A stretch of DNA of 48,940 nt from positions 1 through 48,940 of the forward strand of contig JAMLIN010000032.1 of NCBI GenBank assembly GCA_023954135.1, in the 5' to 3' direction. The DNA is from Burkholderiaceae bacterium (GTDB taxonomy: Bacteria; Pseudomonadota; Gammaproteobacteria; Burkholderiales; Burkholderiaceae_E). The stretch's first letter is position 1; every line of letters starts with the position of its first letter. The notes beneath the pieces are model-generated. The model was not told the DNA's origin. It ran no database searches and saw nothing but the letters and a program-made list of their open reading frames with translations. The position numbers and the translations under genes were made by a program. This document shows positions 40,407 through 48,270 of the stretch, one piece after another.

Positions 40407-40647
40407 GCCCTTTCCGTCCTTCAAGACGGATGAGGAGGCCGAGCGCTTTGTCGAGGAAGCCGACCTTTCGGAATACGACCTGTCCGGTTTCAGGCCGATG
40501 ACGTTCGAGTTCGCGAGAAAGGGAGCGCAGGTGAACCTGCGGGTGCCCCAACCGCTTCTCGACGCCGTGAAAGCCAAGGCAAAGGCGCGCGGCATCCCGT
40601 TTACGCGCTACATCCGCATGCTGATGGAGCGAGACGTTACCCGTTGA
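40387..40647 (+). CDS. brnA: BrnA-like antitoxin (ribbon-helix-helix/CopG)
   Basis: An 86-residue antitoxin. The N-terminal acidic part (FKTDEEAERFVEEADLSEYD) wraps the toxin, and the C-terminal RHH part (QVNLRVPQPLLDAVKAKAKARGIPFTRYIRMLMERDV) binds DNA. The inverted domain order, toxin-binding first and DNA-binding last, is characteristic of BrnA/CopG-like partners of BrnT. Confidence 0.9.
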   Translation: MNGKPLKPFPSFKTDEEAERFVEEADLSEYDLSGFRPMTFEFARKGAQVNLRVPQPLLDAVKAKAKARGIPFTRYIRMLMERDVTR

Positions 40648-40793
40648 GAAGGCGCATCCAGGCACGCGATGCGAACGCCACTGAAAACGACGGAGCCATC
40701 TGCCGCATCGTGTCGATCACCGGCATCGCTAGAATCTCCCACGGAACTCGGATCTCTCACCGAATTCAGCAAACTCATGACCGGGTGCATCTC

Positions 40794-41708
40794 ATGAAGG
40801 AAGAAGCCTGGCGGCGCGAGGCCGCTTCGTATCCCCTCTCGGGCGAGATGCCGACGCGCTACACCGACATGGACGTCTGGAAGCACTTGAACAACGGTGC
40901 GCTCATCAGCATCCACGGCGAGGCGGTGCATCACGCGCTGCGTACCCTCTTCGGGCCCCAGGCCTGGCGTGACGGCGAGCCCGTCGTCGGCTATCTCGGC
41001 AGCACGACGGATTTCATCGCCCAGGCCTACTACCCGGATCCGCTGCTCTGGGGCGCGCGGGTCGTCGGTATCGACGAGCGGGGCTTGCGGATCGCCACCG
41101 CGCTCTTTCAACGCGGCCGCTGCGTGAGCATCCACGAGGCCTTGCTCACCGGCTGGGCCGATGGCTGCCCGCTCGCCCTGGCGCCCGACCAGCTCGCGGC
41201 GCTGCGTGCGGCGCAGACCGAGGGGGCGGAAGCGCTGGCCGAGGGCTACTCCCTGCACCTCGACGCGACCGCGCCGCGACTCGCGCACTTTCGCTGGCAG
41301 CGTCCGATAGCGCTGCGCTATGGCGACAGCGATGCGCGCCATCTCCCGAGCGACGCCTGGCTGGGGCGCTGCGCCGAGCAGATGCGCATCGTATTCCTGA
41401 CCGAGATCCGCGGCGAATCCCGGCGCACTCGTCGCGGCGGCATGATGATCGCGCATGCGAGCCTGCGCTGGCACCGGCGCGACCTGCCGGCAGCACAGTG
41501 GCAGATGGGTTGCGGCATCGCGCGCCTGGGTGAGCGCTCGGTCGTCGTTCGTGGCGCGCTGTTCCAGGACGGTGTCTGCCTGGCCGAATGCGATTCGGTC
41601 ATGGTTTTCATCGATCGCGAGACACAACGCAGTGAACCGCTCGACGACGCGGCCCGCTCGACGCTCGAACCATGGCTCCTGCACGCGGTGCCGAGCGCAC
41701 TCACCTGA
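40794..41708 (+). CDS. Double-hotdog acyl-CoA thioesterase
   Basis: A 304-residue protein with two 4-hydroxybenzoyl-CoA-thioesterase-like hotdogs in tandem. The first carries PTRYTDMDVWKHLNNGALIS (typical RYxDxDxxxHxNN), and the second carries RPIALRYGDSDARHLPSD, where the motif is degenerate. The second half may be structural. I start at the ATG at 40794 because the domain begins at about residue 20; the upstream extension to 40644 has no recognisable sequence. A ThDP enzyme follows after 99 bases. Confidence 0.8.
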   Translation: MKEEAWRREAASYPLSGEMPTRYTDMDVWKHLNNGALISIHGEAVHHALRTLFGPQAWRDGEPVVGYLGSTTDFIAQAYYPDPLLWGARVVGIDERGLRIATALFQRGRCVSIHEALLTGWADGCPLALAPDQLAALRAAQTEGAEALAEGYSLHLDATAPRLAHFRWQRPIALRYGDSDARHLPSDAWLGRCAEQMRIVFLTEIRGESRRTRRGGMMIAHASLRWHRRDLPAAQWQMGCGIARLGERSVVVRGALFQDGVCLAECDSVMVFIDRETQRSEPLDDAARSTLEPWLLHAVPSALT

Positions 41709-41807
41709 GGCGCCACTGCGTTGCCGGCGACCCTGGGCTCGGATTCATGGCCTTGCAAGCCGGCCCGCGATGCGCAATCCTGCGAGCAACATCAAGGAGA
41801 CGAGCCC

Positions 41808-43439
41808 GTGAAACTCTACGAAGCCATCGCCCGCAGTCTCGCCGATCTCGAGGTAAGCCGGCTGTTCGGCCTGATCGGCGACGCGAACCTGTTCATGGTC
41901 GACAGCTACATCCGCGACCATGGTGGCGCCTACACGGCGGCGGTGCACGAAGCCGGCGTCGTGCTGATGGCGCTCGGCTACGCGCGCGTGTCGGGTGAGA
42001 CCGGCGTGGCCACCGTCACGCACGGCCCGGCACTCACCAACACGCTCACGGCGCTGGTCGAAGGCGTCAAGACCGCAACTCCCATCGTGCTCCTGGCTGG
42101 CGATACGCCGACCGCGGACCGCGAGCATGCGCAGAACGTCAACCAGCGGGAGCTCGTCATGGCCACGGGCGCGGGCTTCGAGCAGCTGCGCACGCCCGCG
42201 ACGCTCGCCGACGACCTCGCGCGGACGTTCTTTCGTGCCCGCCAGGAACGCCGACCGGTCGTGCTGAACATGCCGGTCGAGTTCATGTGGCAGGAGGTCG
42301 AGTACACGGCGCCGCGGGTCTACGTCCCCGAGCACCGCAGCGTGATCGCCTCGAGCACCGACATGGACAATGCCATCGGCATCATCGCCTCGTCCCACCT
42401 GCCGGTCGTCATCGGCGGGCGCGGTGCCGCCGACCCGGACGCCGAAGCCGCCATCGCGCGTCTTGCGAAGCGCATCGAGGCGCCGGTGGCCACTTCGGTG
42501 CGCGGCAAAGGCCTGTTCGCGGACGACCCTTTCAACCTCGGGATCTGCGGCACGATCAGCAACCCGGTGGCGGCCGAGACCCTCGGCGCGGCGGACTGCC
42601 TGATCGTCTTCGGCGCAAGCCTGAACCAGTTCACGACCGGCCTGGGCGGGCTGACCCGCGGCAAGCGCATCGTGCACATCGATCCTTCGGCAAGCCAGAT
42701 CGGCCGCTTCACACCGGTCGACGCGGGCCTGGTGGGCGATCTCCGCCTGACGGCCGAGGCCATGCTGAAGTGGCTCGACGAGGCGGAGATCCCGGGTTCG
42801 GGCGCACGCAGCGACGAGCTGCTCGCGAAGCTCACCGCGATGCGCAGCCAGAAGGCGCGCTTTCCGCGCAAGCCGCGCGCCGGTGCGGTCGACCTGCTCG
42901 AGGCACTGCAGACGCTCGATCAGTCCTTCCCGAAGGATCGGGTCTACGTCACCGACACCGGGCGCTTCCTGCTGGGCGCCTGGCCGCTCGTCCAGGTGCG
43001 CAATCCACGCGACTATGTCGACACGATCGGCTGCGCCGCGATCGGCCTTGGCCTGGCCACGGCCATCGGCGCGGCAAAGGCCGCGGGCGGGCGCCCGACC
43101 CTGCTCGTCACCGGCGACGGCGGCTTCATGCTAGGCGGGGTGAGCGAGCTCGCCAGCGCCATGCGCGAGCAGCTCGACCTGACCATCGTCGTGTGCAACG
43201 ACGGCGGCTATGGCGCCGAGTACGTCCAGTACGCGGCGCGCGACATGGACCCGTCGCTGTCACTGCAGCACTGGCCCGACCTGGCCAACGTCGCCAGGGG
43301 GTTCGGCCTCGAAGCTGCCACGGTGACCAGCACCGAGGAGCTGCAGGCCGCCATGCAGGCCATCGCCAGCGGCGATCGCAAGCGCCCGCGACTCATCGAT
43401 ATACAGATCGATCCGGCCTGCATGCCGATCGGCCACTGA
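41808..43439 (+). CDS. ThDP-dependent enzyme, acetolactate-synthase-like
   Basis: A 543-residue thiamine-diphosphate enzyme with all three domains of the acetolactate synthase/benzoylformate decarboxylase superfamily. The cofactor-activating Glu lies in AVHEAGVVLMALGYAR, and the N-terminal THGPALTNTLTALVEG follows. The Mg-ThDP motif is VTGDGGFMLGG through CNDGGYGAEY. It starts with GTG, supported by AAGGAG about eight bases upstream. The substrate cannot be read from the sequence; the adjacent thioesterase hints at CoA-linked 2-oxoacid or carboxylate chemistry. Confidence 0.87.
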   Translation: MKLYEAIARSLADLEVSRLFGLIGDANLFMVDSYIRDHGGAYTAAVHEAGVVLMALGYARVSGETGVATVTHGPALTNTLTALVEGVKTATPIVLLAGDTPTADREHAQNVNQRELVMATGAGFEQLRTPATLADDLARTFFRARQERRPVVLNMPVEFMWQEVEYTAPRVYVPEHRSVIASSTDMDNAIGIIASSHLPVVIGGRGAADPDAEAAIARLAKRIEAPVATSVRGKGLFADDPFNLGICGTISNPVAAETLGAADCLIVFGASLNQFTTGLGGLTRGKRIVHIDPSASQIGRFTPVDAGLVGDLRLTAEAMLKWLDEAEIPGSGARSDELLAKLTAMRSQKARFPRKPRAGAVDLLEALQTLDQSFPKDRVYVTDTGRFLLGAWPLVQVRNPRDYVDTIGCAAIGLGLATAIGAAKAAGGRPTLLVTGDGGFMLGGVSELASAMREQLDLTIVVCNDGGYGAEYVQYAARDMDPSLSLQHWPDLANVARGFGLEAATVTSTEELQAAMQAIASGDRKRPRLIDIQIDPACMPIGH

Positions 43440-43487
43440 GGAGCGGGTCACTGTTCATCGCACAGGCAGCGCAAGGCGCCCGAGGAA

Positions 43488-43847
43488 CTACTCCACCTCG
43501 GCGAGGAGGCTCTCGTAGGGAATCTTCAGTCCCTCGTGCAGCCTCTTGACCATCCGCAGGCTAAGTGGTCGCTTGCGATTCAGCACCTCGGAAACGCGCC
43601 CGCTCGGGCCGATATAGGGCTCCAGGTCCCGCGGGGTCAGGCCTTCCTGCTCCATCCTGAACTTGATGGCCTCCACTGGGTCGGCCGGACCGAAGTCGTA
43701 GTGCCTGGTCTCGTAGACCTCGATGAGCGTGACCAGGACATCGCGCTCGTCGGCCTGCGCAGTACCCTCCTCGGCCTGGAAAATCTTCTCCAGGCGGCGG
43801 AACGCCTTCTTCAGATCGTCATCATTCCGGATCGGCTTAATAGTCAT
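43488..43847 (-). CDS. higA: HigA-type antitoxin (XRE helix-turn-helix)
   Basis: A 119-residue antitoxin. The C-terminal two-thirds hold the XRE-type HTH (EAIKFRMEQEGLTPRDLEPYIGPSGRVSEVLNRKRPLSLRMVKRLHEGLKIP), and the N-terminal part YETRHYDFGPADPVEA is typical of HigA partners of HigB. Its start overlaps the higB stop by 11 bases. Confidence 0.92.
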   Translation of the reverse strand: MTIKPIRNDDDLKKAFRRLEKIFQAEEGTAQADERDVLVTLIEVYETRHYDFGPADPVEAIKFRMEQEGLTPRDLEPYIGPSGRVSEVLNRKRPLSLRMVKRLHEGLKIPYESLLAEVE

Positions 43848-44145
43848 TCACATTCTCCACGTCGATGCGGTCGTACTGCGTGTGCGTCCCAACGAACTTC
43901 ACCCAGACGATTCCCGCCCGATACTGCACTTCGACCACAAGCCGATACTTGTTGCCGCCCACGTTGAACACCACACGGTTGTTGCCGCAGATGCTCGCGC
44001 TGGCGAACTGGTCCTTGATGTCCTGCGGCGTGCGCCAGTTCGCTCTTAGCGCCTCGTCGTACCAGCTTTGCAGCGGGCCTCGCGCGTCGGCGCAACCGGG
44101 GCGCTCCCAGAACCTTTTCAGGCTGCTCTTGGCGATGACCCTCAT
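43837..44145 (-). CDS. higB: HigB-type mRNA interferase toxin
   Basis: A 102-residue RelE-fold toxin. The blocks WYDEALRANWRTPQDIKDQF, ICGNNRVVFNVGGNKYRLVV and VWVKFVGTHTQYDRIDVENV match the HigB family that cleaves mRNA at the ribosome. The start MRVIAKSSLKRFW at 44145 fits relatives; the 44181 start would read through the operator palindrome. The gene order toxin-antitoxin is the usual one for higBA. Confidence 0.93.
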   Translation of the reverse strand: MRVIAKSSLKRFWERPGCADARGPLQSWYDEALRANWRTPQDIKDQFASASICGNNRVVFNVGGNKYRLVVEVQYRAGIVWVKFVGTHTQYDRIDVENVNDY

Positions 44146-44157
44146 CGAAAACACTAT

Positions 44158-44172
44158 CTCCCATTTTGGGAG
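44158..44172. promoter_or_regulatory. Candidate higBA operator
   Basis: CTCCCA-ttt-TGGGAG is a 15-bp dyad 13 bases upstream of the higB start, suiting autoregulation by HigA. Confidence 0.55.
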
Positions 44173-44177
44173 TTCAG

Positions 44178-44603
44178 TCAATCGGCCGCTGCAGCCGGCC
44201 GTCTCAGCCGCTTGCCCCGAGGACTGCGATAGCGATCGAAATCCCTGCGGTCCACCGTCAGGATGTCATGGACACCGATGCGATCAGCGGCAAAGACCAG
44301 CGCCACGTCCGCCAGGTCGGCCCCGCCATCCGCATACTGCGTCATGAATTCGGCCATCGCTTCCAGGCTCGCCGGATCGCTGGACAGCACGGTCAGGCGG
44401 CCAGCCGCAGCCCAGCGCATCAGGTTGATCTTGCCGACGTCGTCCAGCAGATGGCCGGCCTCCGTCATCACCTCCCAGACCGTGTACAGACGCAGGCCGG
44501 CCAGTCCCGCAAGCATCCTCGCGGCGCTGTCATGATGCGCGTCGCCGCCGTTGAACAACGCCACCAGGAAGCCGGTGTCAACGAGCGTAGCCGTGCTTTT
44601 CAC
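44178..44603 (-). CDS. vapC: VapC-type PIN-domain toxin
   Basis: A 141-residue PIN ribonuclease. The acidic residues are Asp9 in TLVDTGFLVALFN, the Glu in VWEVMTEAGHLL, and the Asp residues of QYADGGADLADVALVFAADR and ILTVDRRDFDRYR. The GTG at 44603, inside the end of vapB, gives a normal PIN start; the open frame further upstream is only the antisense-free overlap with vapB. It is the last gene of vapBC. Confidence 0.9.
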   Translation of the reverse strand: MKSTATLVDTGFLVALFNGGDAHHDSAARMLAGLAGLRLYTVWEVMTEAGHLLDDVGKINLMRWAAAGRLTVLSSDPASLEAMAEFMTQYADGGADLADVALVFAADRIGVHDILTVDRRDFDRYRSPRGKRLRRPAAAAD

Positions 44604-44841
44604 GCAGACGCTCGACGATGGCCCGCTTGCCGGGATCGGCAACGCTTTGCGGATCGCGCAGACCGCCTTTCCCGATGTACAGCGCATCGATCTCCGCTGC
44701 AGCACGTTCCGCCGGAATGACATTGGCGGCATAAGCCGCAATGCTGCGCCGGATGAACTCCGACTTGCTCACGTGCAGCAGGCTGGCTGCGCGCTCCAGC
44801 AGGGCCTCGTCCTCGGCAGGCAGCCGTATCGAGATGGCCAC
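44578..44841 (-). CDS. vapB: VapB-type ribbon-helix-helix antitoxin
   Basis: An 87-residue antitoxin (AISIRLPAEDEALLERAASLLHVSKSEFIRRSIAAYA is the RHH domain) with a C-terminal toxin-binding tail. It starts with GTG, preceded by AAGGAG. It overlaps vapC by 26 bases. Two direct TACAAAA words upstream on the minus strand may be part of its operator. Confidence 0.88.
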   Translation of the reverse strand: MAISIRLPAEDEALLERAASLLHVSKSEFIRRSIAAYAANVIPAERAAAEIDALYIGKGGLRDPQSVADPGKRAIVERLREKHGYAR

Positions 44842-45074
44842 GATAGACTCCTTTTGTATCGCATTTTTGTAATACTACAGCTTCCCTGACGCCCAGGCAA
44901 GACGACGAGGTCGCAGGCACCTGCTGGCCTTTGAATCGGAAAGCGTTGCCGCCCGGCCCGTTGGCCCGCTGGGCGTCACTTCCCGCCTCGTACACGTGAC
45001 GTCTGCTTCCCGGCGGCCGGGCGTCGAGCCGAAGGTAGAGTCGGCTCCTCGACGCTTCATCGAAGCATCAGGCG
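44842..45074. other. Gene-free stretch between vapB and the membrane-protein pseudogene
   Basis: The first 30 bases are AT-rich and probably hold the vapBC promoter. I see nothing else that I can name. Confidence 0.4.
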
Positions 45075-45463
45075 TCACCGCGCCGACCCCGTGGCGCCCG
45101 CATGCTCGAGCACTTGCCCGATGGAGCTCGCACCCGGGGCGTAGGCCAACATCGCGGCGCCGAGGATGGCGACGAAGACCGCGGTGGCGGCGAACGGAAC
45201 CGCGGTGCGACTGACCGCGCTCACGAGCCAGTGTCGGGGATCATGGCCGCGCATGTAGCGGAACAGGGCATAGGACAGCGCGCCGTCCACGAGGACTTCC
45301 GCGAAGATGGCTTGAGCATCACGAAGGAGCTCAGCAGCCCGAAGCCTCCCGTCAGAGCCGCGATGAGCGTCATCTGGACCCGGGGAAACGACTGGTCGAG
45401 CAACTGCCGCCTGACCCGCGATATGGCCCGGGAGCGAAGGAAGGCCGGGGAGCGTCGCAGCAT
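45075..45463 (-). pseudogene. Small membrane protein with internal deletion and frameshift
   Basis: The 5' part (from 45463) encodes RAISRVRRQLLDQSFPRVQM then TLIAALTGGFGLLSSFVMLK, and the 3' part in another frame encodes EVLVDGALSYALFRYMRGHD, HWLVSAVSRTAVPFAATAVF and APGASSIGQVL. Together they look like the two ends of one multi-helix membrane protein of unknown function whose centre has been deleted out of frame, near 45310. Confidence 0.72.
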
Positions 45464-45472
45464 TCGGTGGAA

Positions 45473-45838
45473 TCAGGCCCCGCCCGCGCCTGCAATGGCC
45501 TGTCCGATGCTTATCTCGTTGCCGCTCGGATCGGCAATGCGAAAGTCACGCATGCCGTATGGTCTGTCCCCGATGGGAACGACCATCGTGACGCCCGCAT
45601 CGACGAGGGCAACATGGTAGTCGTCCATGCCGGATACGCCGAGATAGACATGCGCCGCTCCTGCGGGCCTGGCGCCCGCCCGTTGCGTGAGAGTGATCTC
45701 GAAGCCATCCCGGCAAACGGCCGCGATGTCGGGAGGGTCACCCCACGACCATGCCAGATCGAACCCGAGCGTATGGCAGTAGAAATCCAGCGACTTCGCA
45801 AGGTCGTCCACCGACAGGATCGGAGAGACGGACTCGCC
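45473..45838 (-). pseudogene. VOC (glyoxalase-like) protein with lost start codon
   Basis: About 120 residues of a vicinal-oxygen-chelate domain are intact (VSPILSVDDLAKSLDFYCHT, YLGVSGMDDYHVALVDAGVT, DRPYGMRDFRIADPSGNEIS). The usual initiator before VSPILSV is missing; the sequence instead joins the antisense of a PIN-domain remnant. An ATG at 46003 in frame could still start a longer chimera of 176 residues, so expression is not excluded. Confidence 0.7.
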
Positions 45839-46107
45839 GCCGCCAAGGCAGCCGAGATCGAGCAGTGGCTTGAGCAGGTCGCCGCCTCGTACAACGTGCT
45901 GCCGATGGATGCTGCCGCGTTCCGTGAGTGGGGAAAACTCACGCACCGGAAATCCGACACCCTGCTCGAGGACGCGATGATCGCCGCGACCGCACGGCCG
46001 CACGGCCGCACAACCTCATCGTCGTCACGCGCAACGTCGCGGACTTCAAGATGCTGGGAGTCAAGACGCTCAATCCGTTCAAGGGCAGCGGCCACAGAGG
46101 CGCTTGA
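45836..46107 (+). pseudogene. PIN-domain toxin remnant (FitB/VapC type)
   Basis: The rightward frame gives AAEIEQWLEQVAASYNVLPM, AFREWGKLTHRKSDTLLEDA and MIAATA; after an 8-bp tandem duplication (45992-46007) the correct sequence continues in another frame as NLIVVTRNVADFKMLGVKTL, NPFKG and stop at 46107. The N-terminal half of the toxin is absent. It is therefore both truncated and frameshifted. No antitoxin gene remains beside it. Confidence 0.82.
45992..46007. repeat. 8-bp tandem duplication in the PIN remnant
   Basis: GCACGGCC is repeated directly. Removing one unit restores the frame of the PIN C-terminus (ATA-R-P-H-NLIVVTRNVADF), so it is the frameshifting lesion. Confidence 0.8.
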
Positions 46108-46223
46108 GCGGGCGCGACTCCAGGACACAAGCCCTCGAAATCGCAGCAGGTCGGCAGCGGCCGGTTCCGCTCGAAGGCGGCCAATTTCCATGCAGCCGCA
46201 GGTTGATGCCGCGTGGCTGATAT

Positions 46224-46241
46224 TGTACAATTATTTGTACA
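46224..46241. promoter_or_regulatory. yefM-yoeB operator (paired TGTACA)
   Basis: Two TGTACA hexamers, 46224-46229 and 46236-46241, each inside TTGTACAA, are 12 bp apart centre to centre. The E. coli yefM-yoeB operator is known to use TGTACA cores at the same 12-bp spacing. The site ends 14 bases before the yefM start. Confidence 0.85.
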
Positions 46242-46255
46242 AATGGAGCCAATCG

Positions 46256-46507
46256 ATGGACACCATCACCTACAGCACCGCCCGAGCCAGGCTGGCTGAC
46301 ACCATGGACCGGGTGTGCGACGACCACGAGCCCATCATCATCACCCGTAGCGGCCAGCAGGCCGTGGTCATGATGGCGCTGGACGACTACAAGGCGCTCG
46401 AGGAAACAGCCTACCTGCTCCGCAGCCCCAGGAACGCACGACGCCTGCTGGAGAGCATTGCAGCCCTCGAGGCTGGCCAGGGGAAGACCAGGAGCCTGGC
46501 TGAATGA
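46256..46507 (+). CDS. yefM: YefM-type antitoxin (Phd/YefM family)
   Basis: An 83-residue antitoxin: ITYSTARARLADTMDRVCDD, HEPIIITRSGQQAVVMMALD and DYKALEETAYLLRSP are the classic YefM DNA-binding domain, followed by a disordered C-terminal toxin-neutralising tail. It ends in an ATGA overlap with yoeB. Confidence 0.95.
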   Translation: MDTITYSTARARLADTMDRVCDDHEPIIITRSGQQAVVMMALDDYKALEETAYLLRSPRNARRLLESIAALEAGQGKTRSLAE

Positions 46508-46758
46508 AGCTGATCTTCTCCGAGCAGGCCTGGGAGGACTACCTGCATTGGCAGAAGACAGACGGGAAGATGGTCAAGCGGATCAACGAGCTGATCAAGG
46601 AGATCACTCGAACGCCGTATAGTGGCAAGGGGAAACCCGAACCGCTGAAACACGCGCTATCCGGCTATTGGTCGCGACGGATCAACGACGAGCACCGGAT
46701 CGTGTACAAGGTCTCGGATGGCGACCTGCTCATCGCTCAGTTGCGATACCACTACTGA
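46504..46758 (+). CDS. yoeB: YoeB toxin (RelE-fold mRNA interferase)
   Basis: An 84-residue YoeB of standard length. It has FSEQAWEDYLHWQKTDGKMV, EITRTPYSGKGKPEPLKHAL, SGYWSRRINDEHRIVYKV and the C-terminal RYHY with the catalytic His. YoeB cleaves mRNA in the ribosomal A site. The module looks complete and functional. Confidence 0.96.
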   Translation: MKLIFSEQAWEDYLHWQKTDGKMVKRINELIKEITRTPYSGKGKPEPLKHALSGYWSRRINDEHRIVYKVSDGDLLIAQLRYHY

Positions 46759-46771
46759 CCGGCACCAGGAA

Positions 46772-47362
46772 TCACGAGATCGGGACCTTCCCGGCCAAGG
46801 CGGAGCGCCAGGCTTGCTCGTGGGCGACCAAGCCTCCGATCCTTGCTGCGGGATGCGGTACATGAATGCACGTGATACCGGCACTCTCCAGGGTTCGCCT
46901 TGCCACGCTTCCAAGAGCAATGATCACCCTGGGCTCTGCAATCTCGAGTTCGGGCAGCAGGAATCTCCTGGCTGTCGCGTAGACGGTCTTCTGCGGAATC
47001 GGAGACGACATTCCGCCTCGCTTCACGAACGGGAAGGCGTTGGTGGCATACACCTCGCTCAGCGACAGGCCCAGTATCCGATTGAGCAATGCCTCGAGAA
47101 CCTTGTTTGTTCTGATGCCCGGATTTCGGCCGAGTTCCGCGATTCGCTCGTCAGGGCCGCCCTTCAGGCCATCCTCGCTCGCCCAGTCCTGTAATACCAG
47201 GGCGATGCCTCCCCGCGTATTCGCACCCTTTGTGTACGGGCTGACCCAGTCTCGGAAGTCGTACCCGAAGTGCTCCGGTTGTCTATAGCCATCCGGCGCA
47301 GAAGACACCCGTTGTGCAGCAAGGCCCGCATACCGTCTCGATGGGTCACTGGTGTTTCTCAT
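46772..47362 (-). CDS. Uracil-DNA-glycosylase-superfamily protein
   Basis: A 196-residue protein with the UDG-like fold. ANTRGGIALVLQDWASEDG corresponds to the water-activating loop region, VYATNAFPFVKRG to the middle strand, and EPRVIIALGSVARRTLESAG plus HVPHPAAR (His170) to the C-terminal DNA-intercalating block. It differs from UngA-type enzymes and fits the broad uracil-DNA-glycosylase-like superfamily of unknown substrate. It lies 78 bases downstream of the NYN gene on the same strand. Base composition here is lower in GC than in the core genes. Confidence 0.78.
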   Translation of the reverse strand: MRNTSDPSRRYAGLAAQRVSSAPDGYRQPEHFGYDFRDWVSPYTKGANTRGGIALVLQDWASEDGLKGGPDERIAELGRNPGIRTNKVLEALLNRILGLSLSEVYATNAFPFVKRGGMSSPIPQKTVYATARRFLLPELEIAEPRVIIALGSVARRTLESAGITCIHVPHPAARIGGLVAHEQAWRSALAGKVPIS

Positions 47363-47440
47363 GACTTCGAATACGGCGATCGCCGGTACTGCGCAGCCTT
47401 GTCGCGCAGCATCCCGTGTACTACGGAGTCAGAAGCGGCG

Positions 47441-48244
47441 CTATCTCGCTCGAACATACAGCACCTTGGTACCAGAGCCTGGAGACGCTCTCTCCTCGAA
47501 CTGAAAGATGTCCGTCTTGGCCTTTACCAGGTCACTCAGCTTCTTGAACCCATATAGCCGCGAATCGAAGTCGGGCTGTAGTTTCGTCAAGTAGCTGCCG
47601 AATGTTCCAAGATGAGCCCAACCTGTGTCGTCGCCGGCCTTTTCAAGTGCCTCAAGAACGAACGCCCGGGGAAATACCTGCCGAGTCTCGGGGTCTGTTG
47701 CTTGCGGATGCGGACTCGCGGGCGGAGCGTCTTCTTCAGCGAGCGATGAGATCTCGCATGTACTCGGTTGAGCGGGCCGCAGGACTTCGGTGAAGAGAAA
47801 CTTGTGGCAGGCATTGCGAAAGGCTTCGGGCGTTTTGCGCTCGCCGAACCCGAGAACCGTCAAACCCTCTTCACGTATGCGCAGTGCAAGCCCGGTGAAG
47901 TCGCTATCACTGGAGACGAGGCAGAATCCGTCGAATCGCCTCGTGTATAGAAGATCCATCGCGTCGATGATCAGAGTGCTATCGGTAGCGTTCTTTCCGG
48001 TCGTATAGGCGAACTGCTGAACCGGCTTTATGGCGTACCTGTTCAGAACCTTCTTCCACTGAGCACTATTCGGCGATGTGAAGTCGCCGTAGATACGCTT
48101 GACAGTTGCTTCACCGAAACGGGCGATTTCAGCAAGCAGCCCCTCGATGACGGCAGCCTGTGCGTTGTCCGCGTCAATCAGAACAGCAAGGCGAAGCGCT
48201 GGCTCTTCGGCTTCGACTTTTGCAACGAGGCGTGGGCTCACCAT
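47441..48244 (-). CDS. NYN-domain nuclease with C-terminal LOTUS/OST-HTH domain
   Basis: A 267-residue protein. The NYN (PIN-like) ribonuclease domain occupies residues 15-155, with acidic residues in LIDADNAQ (D24, D26), TDSTLIIDAMDLLY (D88, D94) and SSDSDF (D113, D115). A Pro/Glu-rich linker follows, then a LOTUS/OST-HTH-like RNA-binding domain (FVLEALEKAGDDTGWAHLGTFGSYLTKLQPDFDSRLYGFKKLSDLV, about residues 192-240). This pairing is known in bacterial LabA/DUF88 proteins and is thought to act on RNA; its cellular role is unknown. Confidence 0.9.
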   Translation of the reverse strand: MVSPRLVAKVEAEEPALRLAVLIDADNAQAAVIEGLLAEIARFGEATVKRIYGDFTSPNSAQWKKVLNRYAIKPVQQFAYTTGKNATDSTLIIDAMDLLYTRRFDGFCLVSSDSDFTGLALRIREEGLTVLGFGERKTPEAFRNACHKFLFTEVLRPAQPSTCEISSLAEEDAPPASPHPQATDPETRQVFPRAFVLEALEKAGDDTGWAHLGTFGSYLTKLQPDFDSRLYGFKKLSDLVKAKTDIFQFEERASPGSGTKVLYVRAR

Positions 48245-48270
48245 TTCAGGTATTCGATTTCGAACCTTGA

